10,499 nt of DNA. Origin: Legionella genomosp. 1. Its GTDB lineage: Bacteria; Pseudomonadota; Gammaproteobacteria; Legionellales; Legionellaceae. The notes under the pieces were generated by a model that did no database searches, was not told the DNA's origin, and saw only the letters and a program-made list of their open reading frames with translations. This document shows positions 1 to 6,224 of the stretch, piece after piece (the stretch's first letter is position 1; the number at the start of each line of letters is the position of its first letter). The translations under genes and the position numbers were made by a program. The stretch lies in the NCBI GenBank assembly GCA_945901145.1, contig CAMDJY010000030.1:1-10499 (forward strand), in the 5' to 3' direction.

Positions 1-19
1 CTCTATTAATGAAAAAAAA

Positions 20-358
20 CTAGTGCACCATGTAATAGTTTAAATTCCACATAATCCACAGTGAACCTACGATAATTGATGTTAAGACTACACCTGTAAA
101 GACAAAAGTTAATACATTGGTTTTGCCTTGCTGTGTTTTAGTGTTAAGACGAAGGAAGAAGATAATTTGCATTAAAAACTGGATACATGCTGATGAAAAA
201 ATCAGGATAATCACTTCTACTCTAGAAAAATAGTGCGATATCACAGCACCAAAGGAAATGAGTGTTAATATACAGCAGCTGATAAAGCCCAATAAATAGA
301 GCCCTAGTTTTTTCGGACCTGTGCCATAATCAGGTTGATTCATGTCATGATGTTCCAT
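20..358 (-). CDS. cyoD: Cytochrome bo3 ubiquinol oxidase subunit IV (CyoD)
   Basis: Small inner-membrane accessory subunit of the bo3 quinol oxidase, thought to help assembly and stability of the copper/heme centre in subunit I. The 112-residue protein (E. coli 109) has three hydrophobic segments at about residues 18-43, 48-70 and 82-105. It carries the family signature YGTGPKKL near residues 11-18 and the C-terminal run WIMWNLNYYM before a final His, almost as in E. coli. The loop after helix 2 reads FFLRLN, where E. coli has a His-containing CFLHMN. The start lies one base after the cyoC stop, with a G-rich ribosome site (GGGGGTC on the minus strand) about 8 bases upstream; a second Met at residue 6 is less well placed. 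It is the last cyo gene seen; a heme o synthase gene (cyoE) would be expected beyond the left edge, but the 19 bases there show no start codon. Confidence 0.95.
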   Translation of the reverse strand: MEHHDMNQPDYGTGPKKLGLYLLGFISCCILTLISFGAVISHYFSRVEVIILIFSSACIQFLMQIIFFLRLNTKTQQGKTNVLTFVFTGVVLTSIIVGSLWIMWNLNYYMVH

Positions 359-359
359 G

Positions 360-971
360 TTAAATGACCCCCATTAAGTAGACAATTGTAAATACGAAAA
401 TCCAAACAATGTCGAAAAAGTTCCAAAATAAACCGAGATATGTCATTCGGCGTCGTTTAATAGGATTGGATTGAATCAAAGGCAATTGAACAATCATAAT
501 TAAAATCCAAAGTAGGCCAAAACTCACATGTAAACCGTGTGTGCCTACAAGAGCAAAAAATGCTGAAATTGCGCCACTGACATCCCAACGAAATCCTTCA
601 TTAGCAAGATGGATAAACTCAGTGACTTCCATGGTGATAAAGCCCGCGCCCAATAAAAAAGTAACACCAAGCCATAGTTGAACCTTGCGGAGTTTTTCGG
701 CATATAAATTTAAAATGGCTAGGCAAAACGTAAAGTTTGAGACTAACAGAAGAAATGTTTCAAGCAAAACATCATCGAGCTTGATATAGTTCTTGAGCAT
801 AGGCCCTGGATATCCTGGGCTGTTCAAAACTAAAAATGTGGCGAATAAACATCCAAATAAAATACAGTCAGTGAGAATGTATAGCCAAAAACCAAAAACA
901 TCGGTTGCATCGCTGTCATGGTGATGGGTATCGTTATCATGCGCAGGATGAAGAGTTTTATGATTCATCAT
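360..971 (-). CDS. cyoC: Cytochrome bo3 ubiquinol oxidase subunit III (CyoC)
   Basis: Core membrane subunit without redox centres that packs against subunit I in the bo3 oxidase. The 203-residue protein (E. coli 204) has a His/Asp-rich N-terminal tail (residues 9-22) and five hydrophobic helices at about 27-49, 69-89, 97-117, 134-161 and 178-202. COX3-family landmarks include LLETFLLL (69-76), [12 protein letters not shown] (108-119) and the block [15 protein letters not shown] (136-150), all close to E. coli CyoC. One oddity: the FWHFLD motif of E. coli reads FWNFFD here, with Asn184 for His. The first ATG overlaps the cyoB stop (ATGA), with AAGGA nine bases upstream; the next codon is also ATG, so the start could be one residue later. 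The overlap implies translational coupling to cyoB. Confidence 0.96.
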   Translation of the reverse strand: MMNHKTLHPAHDNDTHHHDSDATDVFGFWLYILTDCILFGCLFATFLVLNSPGYPGPMLKNYIKLDDVLLETFLLLVSNFTFCLAILNLYAEKLRKVQLWLGVTFLLGAGFITMEVTEFIHLANEGFRWDVSGAISAFFALVGTHGLHVSFGLLWILIMIVQLPLIQSNPIKRRRMTYLGLFWNFFDIVWIFVFTIVYLMGVI

Positions 972-2971
972 GATAGACGTTCCTTAAAGTGAGCTAATTC
1001 AGTTTGTTTAATGGTTTCGGAATCGATGTAATAATCGGTATTTTTCGAGAAGGTGCGGGCAATTGTTGTTGCGACCATTACTACGAAACCGATGATACCA
1101 GGAATAAGCATGTGCCAAATTAAGGCAAATCCTGTGATACCAGCGAAAATAGCAATAATGAACCCTGCCCCTGTGTTTTTAGGCATATGAATGGGTGCGT
1201 AATTGATGTCTGCGGGACTAATGCGCCCTTGCTTCTGCTGCAATTCTTTGTCAGCCCAGAATTGATCTAAGGTATCTACGATGGGGATCTGAGCAAAGTT
1301 GTAGACAGGCGGTGGTGAGGACATTGACCATTCGAGGGTTCGTCCATTCCATGGATCACCGGTTTTATCACGAAGTGCCTCGCGGTTTTTAAAACTGACG
1401 AGTATTTGGATCACTTGAAACAGAATGCCGATGCCGATTAATAAAGACCCTAGGGCTGCGACAATGAGATAGGGTTGATACATGGTATTGGCATAGTGAT
1501 TGGTTCGACGTACAAATCCATCAAGACCTAAAACATACAGCGGCATAAAGGCAACATAAAAGCCGACTACCCAACAGTAAAAAGCTCTTTTACCCCAAGT
1601 TTCATCCAAAGTAAAACCAAAAACTTTTGGAAACCAGTAAATCACACCTGAGAAGTAACCAAACAACACACCACCGATAATCACATTATGAAAATGCGCG
1701 ACCAAAAATAGACTATTATGCACTTGAAAGTCCACTGGTGGTACGGACATCATCACACCTGTCATACCGCCGATTGCAAATGTTGTAAAAAATGCCGTGA
1801 CCCAGAGCATTGGCGTTGCCATGATGATGCGGCCTTTATACATGGTAAACAGCCAGTTAAATACTTTAACGCCAGTTGGGATGGAAATGATCATCGTTGC
1901 AATTCCAAAAAACGAATTGACGTCCGCCCCAGCACCCATCGTGAAAAAGTGGTGCAGCCAGACAATGAACGATAATAATGCAATGATGGCGATGGCCCAA
2001 ACCATGGTGGTGTAACCAAATAATTTCTTTTGGCTAAATGTTGAAACCACCTCTGAGAAGATTCCAAATGCAGGTAAAACCAAGATGTAAACTTCAGGAT
2101 GTCCCCAGATCCAAATCAGATTGATATACATCATACTGTTTCCACCGGCGAAATCAGTAAAAAAGTGCATGTCGAGGAGACGGTCTAAAGATAACAGCCC
2201 CAGTGTGACGGTTAATACTGGAAATGCAAGTGCAACTAAAATCATTGCGCAGAGCGCTGACCAAACAAAAACTGGCATTTTCATTAAAGTCATCCCTGGG
2301 CAACGCATTTTAAAAATTGTAGCAATAAAATTAATGCCCGCCAGTGTGGTTCCAACGCCGGAAATTTGTAACGCCCAAATGTAGTAATCGACACCAACGT
2401 CGGGGCTATAGTACAGTTCAGATAAGGGTGGGTACGCAAGCCAACCCGTTGCAGCAAATTCACCGATAACCAATGAAATATTACAGAGCATTGCCCCAAC
2501 AAAGGTCAGCCAAAAACTGAGTGAATTTAAATATGGATAAGCAACGTCGCGCGCGCCAATTTGTAAGGGTACAATCAGATTGATCAACGCAAAAACCAGC
2601 GGCATGGCAACAAAGAAAATCATAATGACGCCATGTGCTGTAAAAATCTGGTCGTAGTGATCGGGAGCTAGGTATCCTAATGCACCGCCAGCGGCAATCG
2701 CCTGCTGTGTACGCATTAAAAGGGCATCTGAAAACCCACGTAGGAACATCACAAATCCAAGGATGAGATACATGACGCCAATTTTTTTATGATCAACTGA
2801 AGTTACCCATTCGTTCCAAATGTATCCCCATTTTTTAAATACGGTAATGATTCCCAAAACGCTGACAAATACTATTGCCATTAACGCACCAGCGCCCATA
2901 GCAAAGGGATTATGAAAGGGAATTGCCTCTAAAGTTAATTTACCAAATATTAAATTTTGTAACATGTTCAT
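968..2971 (-). CDS. cyoB: Cytochrome bo3 ubiquinol oxidase subunit I (CyoB)
   Basis: Catalytic heme-copper subunit: it oxidises ubiquinol, reduces O2 to water and pumps protons across the inner membrane. The protein has 667 residues (E. coli 663), with many membrane helices. By alignment to E. coli (offset +7) the key residues are present: quinol-site Arg78, Asp82, His105 and Gln108; low-spin heme ligands His113 and His428; CuB ligands His291, His340 and His341; cross-linked Tyr295 in the GHPEVY motif; heme o3 ligand His426; D-channel Asp142 and Glu293; K-channel Lys369. This is therefore an active A-type quinol oxidase rather than a cytochrome c oxidase. The chosen start has AAGGAA upstream, inside the end of cyoA; a second Met at codon 3 has poorer spacing. 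The stop TGA overlaps the cyoC ATG. Confidence 0.98.
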   Translation of the reverse strand: MNMLQNLIFGKLTLEAIPFHNPFAMGAGALMAIVFVSVLGIITVFKKWGYIWNEWVTSVDHKKIGVMYLILGFVMFLRGFSDALLMRTQQAIAAGGALGYLAPDHYDQIFTAHGVIMIFFVAMPLVFALINLIVPLQIGARDVAYPYLNSLSFWLTFVGAMLCNISLVIGEFAATGWLAYPPLSELYYSPDVGVDYYIWALQISGVGTTLAGINFIATIFKMRCPGMTLMKMPVFVWSALCAMILVALAFPVLTVTLGLLSLDRLLDMHFFTDFAGGNSMMYINLIWIWGHPEVYILVLPAFGIFSEVVSTFSQKKLFGYTTMVWAIAIIALLSFIVWLHHFFTMGAGADVNSFFGIATMIISIPTGVKVFNWLFTMYKGRIIMATPMLWVTAFFTTFAIGGMTGVMMSVPPVDFQVHNSLFLVAHFHNVIIGGVLFGYFSGVIYWFPKVFGFTLDETWGKRAFYCWVVGFYVAFMPLYVLGLDGFVRRTNHYANTMYQPYLIVAALGSLLIGIGILFQVIQILVSFKNREALRDKTGDPWNGRTLEWSMSSPPPVYNFAQIPIVDTLDQFWADKELQQKQGRISPADINYAPIHMPKNTGAGFIIAIFAGITGFALIWHMLIPGIIGFVVMVATTIARTFSKNTDYYIDSETIKQTELAHFKERLS

Positions 2972-2977
2972 TTGTAA

Positions 2978-3925
2978 TCATTCCTTATGGAATTTGTTAG
3001 TGTTTTCACGGGGATGCGTTGCGCCTAAACTGTCCATGTAAGTCATCATAGCATTATGGAATAAATGTTCTTGCACGCCAGAGAAAAATTTAGGTTGATC
3101 GGCAATTGATGGCGATAGGAGCTGATGGTATGCTGCATCGTTTAAGGGAGGGTTTGATTTTTTGACTTCAGCAAACCATGTTTCTAGCGCTTTAGGCTCG
3201 AGCACTTGCACTTCAAAATGCATATCTGAAAATCCATCTCCGTTATATTGAGTGTTTAATCCATCATAAATTCCTGGCTCCGTGGCCAAAAGATGTAAGC
3301 GCGTTCTCATGCCAGTCATTGCATAAATTTGGCTACCGAGTTGTGGAATAAAAAAAGCACTCATCGGGACGTTATCAGCTGTGACCCAATATTCTACTTG
3401 TTGCCCCAATGGAATTTTCAAGGTGTTTACTGTTGCAATATTCTGTTGAGGGTAAATAAATAGAAACTTCCACGGCAAAGCGATGACTTGAACTAAGAGG
3501 GGTTTTTCATCATGCCCTGGAATTCGATGATACGGGTCAAGTTCATGAGTTTTTTTCCAGGTGGTAATGCCTAAAACTAATATAATCACGCAGGGAATTC
3601 CCCACCATAAAATTTCCAAATATAAATTATGGCTCCAATTTGGCTTATAATCTCTGACCCGGTGTGATTCTTGATAATGATAGACAAAAGTGATGCTCAT
3701 GATGATAACAGGCAATACCACAATGAGCATTAAAGCCATTGTGTCAAAAAATAATTTTCGCTGTTCGTAGGCAATGAGTCCCTTGGGGTTTAATATGCCA
3801 GTGAAATGTTCTTTACAGCCTGTCAGTGAAAACAGCATGAAGGCGCTGATCATCAAGCAGGCGAATTTCAGTAGCCATCTAAAGCTTGTGATGTGATTCA
3901 AATGATTTTTAGTCTTTGCGACCAT
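2978..3925 (-). CDS. cyoA: Cytochrome bo3 ubiquinol oxidase subunit II (CyoA), lipoprotein
   Basis: First gene of the cyo operon. It encodes the periplasm-facing subunit II, anchored by a lipid and two helices. The 315-residue protein starts with a signal peptide (about 17-36) ending in the lipobox LTGC, so Cys37 should be the lipidated mature N-terminus. Two membrane helices follow at about 58-82 and 103-123, then a periplasmic cupredoxin-like domain (about 140-245) and a C-terminal arm. The only cysteines are in the N-terminal third; the Cys-x3-Cys CuA ligands of cytochrome c oxidases are absent, as expected for a quinol oxidase. Motifs such as PWKFLFIYP (151-159) and NVPMSAFFIPQLG (185-197) match CyoA. 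The start is supported by CCAGGAG seven bases upstream. cyoB follows after 7 bases. Confidence 0.97.
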   Translation of the reverse strand: MVAKTKNHLNHITSFRWLLKFACLMISAFMLFSLTGCKEHFTGILNPKGLIAYEQRKLFFDTMALMLIVVLPVIIMSITFVYHYQESHRVRDYKPNWSHNLYLEILWWGIPCVIILVLGITTWKKTHELDPYHRIPGHDEKPLLVQVIALPWKFLFIYPQQNIATVNTLKIPLGQQVEYWVTADNVPMSAFFIPQLGSQIYAMTGMRTRLHLLATEPGIYDGLNTQYNGDGFSDMHFEVQVLEPKALETWFAEVKKSNPPLNDAAYHQLLSPSIADQPKFFSGVQEHLFHNAMMTYMDSLGATHPRENTNKFHKE

Positions 3926-3941
3926 AAAAACTCCTGGTTAG

Positions 3942-3986
3942 CATACTTTCTTCAATACGAATATGATGATACGATTTTAAAGTATG
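3942..3986. repeat. 8-bp inverted repeat in the cyoA upstream region
   Basis: CATACTTT at 3942-3949 and AAAGTATG at 3979-3986 are perfect inverted copies separated by 29 bases, upstream of cyoA and inside the divergent intergenic region. Between them lies a short direct repeat, ATACGA at 3955-3960 and 3969-3974. The arms could be paired operator half-sites or a leader stem of the cyo mRNA. No strong -35/-10 pair for cyoA could be picked here; TAAAAT and CATATT-like boxes on the minus strand are only weak candidates. The arms are certain from the sequence; the function is inferred. Confidence 0.35.
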
Positions 3987-3991
3987 AAAGA

Positions 3992-4007
3992 GTTTATCGG
4001 AATAAAC
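3992..4007. promoter_or_regulatory. Candidate FNR/CRP-family-like dyad in the cyoA / membrane-protein divergent region
   Basis: GTTTAT-CGGA-ATAAAC is a perfect 6+6 palindrome with a 4-base centre. The core TTTAT-N4-ATAAA keeps the geometry of an FNR/Anr box (TTGAT-N4-ATCAA) and matches 8 of 10 positions, but it lacks the G and C that FNR normally reads. In E. coli, oxygen regulators (Fnr, ArcA) repress cyo, which makes the location sensible. In AT-rich DNA such a dyad may also arise by chance. Confidence 0.3.
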
Positions 4008-4031
4008 GTTTAATTTCTAGGGATTGATGCT

Positions 4032-4424
4032 ATGGATTATATCATTTTTGCGCGTTGGTTTGGCTTGGTGTCAGTTATCTTATCTTTAGGTATCTTATTT
4101 AATCTTGAGGATGCTCGAGATATGGCCAAAAATATGGTTAAAACTGAAACTGGTTATATCATGGGGGGCGTACTTCCTGTTATCTTTGGTAGCTTATCTT
4201 TAATCTTTAGTAATCATTTTGAATTTGCTTGGACTTCAATTATTACGATTATTGGTTCGATTATGACATTGGCTGGTATCTTTCGCGTTATATTCGTTAA
4301 ACACTGGAAGGCATTTCTATCAAAGCATATCCAAGAAATTCCTTTTCTTTTTAGCTTATTCGGTTTGATGTTCGGTGTGATTTTAGTCTATGTAGGATTT
4401 ATCGCCCATTCATTTGTTTTTTAA
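4032..4424 (+). CDS. Four-helix integral membrane protein of unknown function
   Basis: I do not recognise this family. The 130-residue protein is mostly hydrophobic, with four likely membrane helices at about residues 4-23, 42-60, 66-89 and 103-126. A polar loop near 25-40 holds the charged stretch LEDARDMAKNMVKTE, and a Lys/His-rich loop (about 89-100) links helices 3 and 4. There is no signal peptide cleavage motif, no cysteine and no obvious catalytic motif. The start has AGGGA at 4019-4023, eight bases upstream; a nearby ATG at 4027 is out of frame. It is transcribed away from cyoA across a 106-base gap, so it may share control sequences with the oxidase operon, but that does not establish a role in respiration. 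Its last 15 bases overlap the end of the convergent hydrolase gene. It looks like a real gene because of its ribosome site, length and coherent topology. Confidence 0.8.
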   Translation: MDYIIFARWFGLVSVILSLGILFNLEDARDMAKNMVKTETGYIMGGVLPVIFGSLSLIFSNHFEFAWTSIITIIGSIMTLAGIFRVIFVKHWKAFLSKHIQEIPFLFSLFGLMFGVILVYVGFIAHSFVF

Positions 4425-5396
4425 ACTATTTGCAAGGGCCTCTGTTGCGAGAACAGTGGCCTCGTCTGTTACCTCTTCTCCGAGATGTCCTGCGATAACA
4501 TCATATCGCGTGACCAGATGCTGTGGGAGGCATCCTTGTAATGCATCAGCATTTTTAGGGCTACAAATCAAATCTTTGATACCATGAATAATGTGCACGG
4601 GTATTTGATGACGAATCAATGGATTGATGTTATTGATAATTTGATTTGGTGTTAAAAAATACTGATTTTTATGGTAATGAAATTCAATGGTCAGCGCATT
4701 GATTTCATCTTCAGTCGGTAATGCCTCAGGATGAATATTGTGTAGAAGAGATAAAGCTAGGATATGTTTAAACCAATTGTATATTAGCCCGGCAGCTTGC
4801 TGTCGAATTTCAAAGTTTTTTTGTTTAAATAAAGCATCATAAATCGATATCCAGTCTTTGGACTCTAATTGAGTATCAAATTTTTTGATTAACTGATGTG
4901 TGCCTGATTTAAAATCAGCCCAAGCTTGGGGTTGTGTTTGGGCTGCAGCAGATAAATCGTGGAATACCTCTTCAGATTGGGCCAAAAAGGTCCCTCTAAG
5001 CACGAGTCCCAATACCTGATTTGGGTAAGCTTCAGCATATAATAAAGCGAGTGTTGCACCCCATGAACTTCCCAGAATGACCCAATGCTTGATGTTCAAA
5101 AATTGCCGAATGATATCGGCGTCTTTTAAAAGATTCTGGGTGGTATTGATTTTGAGATCTAGTTTTGGCGTGGATTTTCCACAACCCCGTTGGTCGATGA
5201 GAATGATTCTATATTTTTGGGGATTAAAATAAGCGGCTTTTTTAGCTGAAAAACCTTGCCCTGGGCCTCCATGGAAAAAAACAGCGGGAATTCCATGTGG
5301 ATGACCATATTCCTCCACATGGATGATTTGTTGATCGCAGTGTATTTTATACTCTTTTTTTTGCGAAAAATCGATTTGAAACAATGGCACTGGCAT
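4410..5396 (-). CDS. pip: Alpha/beta hydrolase of the proline iminopeptidase (S33) family
   Basis: Probable cytoplasmic serine peptidase that removes N-terminal proline (or another residue) from small peptides. The 328-residue protein has the alpha/beta hydrolase parts in order: oxyanion motif HGGPG (42-46), DQRGCGKS (68-75), nucleophile elbow G-S-S-W-G with Ser111, catalytic Asp275 in HGIKD (271-275) and His304 in AGH (302-304). The HGGPG, DQRG and W-G-x-T-L-A-L combination is typical of Pip. The cap region (about 140-250) and the Asp loop (IKD instead of the usual RYD) are divergent, so the substrate is uncertain and another S33 peptidase or esterase activity is possible. There is no signal peptide. 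The start lies 10 bases after the yccA stop and has no clear Shine-Dalgarno sequence, suggesting coupling to yccA translation. Its 3' end overlaps the convergent membrane-protein gene. Confidence 0.8.
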   Translation of the reverse strand: MPVPLFQIDFSQKKEYKIHCDQQIIHVEEYGHPHGIPAVFFHGGPGQGFSAKKAAYFNPQKYRIILIDQRGCGKSTPKLDLKINTTQNLLKDADIIRQFLNIKHWVILGSSWGATLALLYAEAYPNQVLGLVLRGTFLAQSEEVFHDLSAAAQTQPQAWADFKSGTHQLIKKFDTQLESKDWISIYDALFKQKNFEIRQQAAGLIYNWFKHILALSLLHNIHPEALPTEDEINALTIEFHYHKNQYFLTPNQIINNINPLIRHQIPVHIIHGIKDLICSPKNADALQGCLPQHLVTRYDVIAGHLGEEVTDEATVLATEALANSLKNK

Positions 5397-5406
5397 TTAG
5401 GAAAGT

Positions 5407-6081
5407 TTAGTCTCGGTTAGAAAATGCGCTTAAGATATTCAGTAAGCTAATAAACAAATTATAGATCGACACAAACAGTGATACAGTTGCCAGGATATAG
5501 TTTGTTTCGCCGCCATGAATAATTTCACTCGTTTGAAACAGAATCAGTCCAGATGAAATTAAGATAAAAGCCGCTGAGATCATCAATTGCAGTGCGGGAA
5601 GTTGCAGGAAAAGACCAGCAATCATCGCTAAAAAAGCCACCATCGTTGCGACAAATAAAAACCCACCTAAAAAGCTAAAATCTTTACGGGTTGTTAGTGT
5701 GTAGCCTGATAATGCTAAGAAAATCAGACCTGTGCCACCCAAAGCTGTGCCAATGAGTTGTGGACCGTTAGAAAAATTGAGGACATATAAGTTTAAAATT
5801 GGCCCCAGTGTAAAGCCCATAAAACCAGTGAAGGCAAACACACTGAGTATGCCCATCGGGCTATTGCGCAAGACATTAGTTAAAAAAATCAAACCGTATG
5901 AACCAACAATTAAAATGATTGGATGCACGGGGCGTATTTGTAGTGCATAGGACGTATAAGCCATGATAGCACTAAAAATAAACGACAAACTCAAGAGAAG
6001 ATAGGTATTGCGCAGGACTTTATTGGTCGATAAGACTGATTCTTGACGACGGGTAAGTACTGAAGCCTGATTTTTGTTCAT
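5407..6081 (-). CDS. yccA: Bax inhibitor-1 family membrane protein YccA, FtsH modulator
   Basis: Inner-membrane protein of the BI-1/UPF0005 family. E. coli YccA is a substrate and inhibitor-like modulator of the protease FtsH and can protect SecY when translocons jam. The 224-residue protein (E. coli 219) has a cytosolic N-terminal tail of about 25 residues and seven hydrophobic helices. Close matches to E. coli YccA include LRNTYLLLSLSF (23-34), AFTGFMGFTLGPILN (83-97), LTTRKDFSFLGG (129-140), LQLPALQLMISAAFILISS (159-177), IIHGGETNYI (187-196) and the ending S-N-R-D. The last helix carries VSIYN as in YccA, instead of the Asp of calcium-leak BI-1 proteins such as YetJ, so the FtsH role is the better guess. 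The ribosome site GGAG lies about seven bases upstream. It precedes the hydrolase gene by 10 bases, so the two are probably co-transcribed. Confidence 0.93.
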   Translation of the reverse strand: MNKNQASVLTRRQESVLSTNKVLRNTYLLLSLSFIFSAIMAYTSYALQIRPVHPIILIVGSYGLIFLTNVLRNSPMGILSVFAFTGFMGFTLGPILNLYVLNFSNGPQLIGTALGGTGLIFLALSGYTLTTRKDFSFLGGFLFVATMVAFLAMIAGLFLQLPALQLMISAAFILISSGLILFQTSEIIHGGETNYILATVSLFVSIYNLFISLLNILSAFSNRD

Positions 6082-6104
6082 AATAAAACTCCAAGATGTT
6101 TGTT

Positions 6105-6148
6105 GATAATGATAATTAATTATAGCTTATAAACCAGAGTTATTGTAA
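6105..6148 (-). promoter_or_regulatory. Candidate yccA promoter overlapped by a Fur-box-like tract
   Basis: On the minus strand a perfect TATAAT occurs at 6124-6119, with only weak -35 options around 6143-6149 (TTACAA with an 18-base spacer). Directly next to it, on the plus strand, 6105-6116 holds two tandem perfect GATAAT hexamers, followed by TTAATTAT. The 19 bases from 6105 match the classical Fur box at 14 positions, but the third hexamer is poor. If real, Fur would cover the -10 region of yccA. The hexamers and the TATAAT are seen directly; iron control is inference in an AT-rich region. Confidence 0.35.
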
Positions 6149-6177
6149 CTGATGATTCCATTTATTTTCATCGGTAG

Positions 6178-6183
6178 TATACT
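6178..6183 (+). promoter_or_regulatory. Candidate -10 box for fadN-fadA
   Basis: TATACT at 6178-6183 lies 41 bases before the fadN start and would give a leader of about 35 bases. The best -35 option, ATTCCA at 6155-6160 with a 17-base spacer, matches only three of six consensus positions, so this promoter may need an activator or may be misplaced. I see no convincing FadR- or PsrA-type operator. Confidence 0.35.
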
Positions 6184-6199
6184 GGCTTTCATTTATTTA

Positions 6200-6223
6200 A
6201 AAAGGTATTTTAAAAGGAGTTTT
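6200..6223 (+). repeat. Imperfect tandem duplication containing the fadN ribosome-binding site
   Basis: AAAAGGTATTTT (6200-6211) is followed directly by AAAAGGAGTTTT (6212-6223), identical at 10 of 12 positions. Only the second copy has the full AAGGAG sequence (6214-6219) at good spacing, five bases before the fadN ATG. The first copy gives an upstream AAGG that could act as a standby site or be an accident of replication slippage. Confidence 0.6.
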
Positions 6224-6224
6224 T

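Noticed and set aside
1..19. Start of a cyoE gene at the left edge
   Set aside because: The 19 bases beyond the cyoD stop contain no start codon on the minus strand, so cyoE can only be guessed from usual operon order.
1718..2502. Several open frames of 70-87 codons on both strands inside cyoB
   Set aside because: They lie wholly within cyoB, which is strongly conserved in its own frame; they have no ribosome sites and their translations look like reading-frame artefacts.
5732..5950. Plus-strand open frame of 72 codons opposite yccA
   Set aside because: The yccA frame matches the E. coli protein throughout; the opposite frame is a by-product of its codon use.
6082..6224. FadR- or PsrA-type operator controlling fadN-fadA
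   Set aside because: No palindrome resembling these operators was found; only a modest -10 box and the duplicated ribosome segment are visible.
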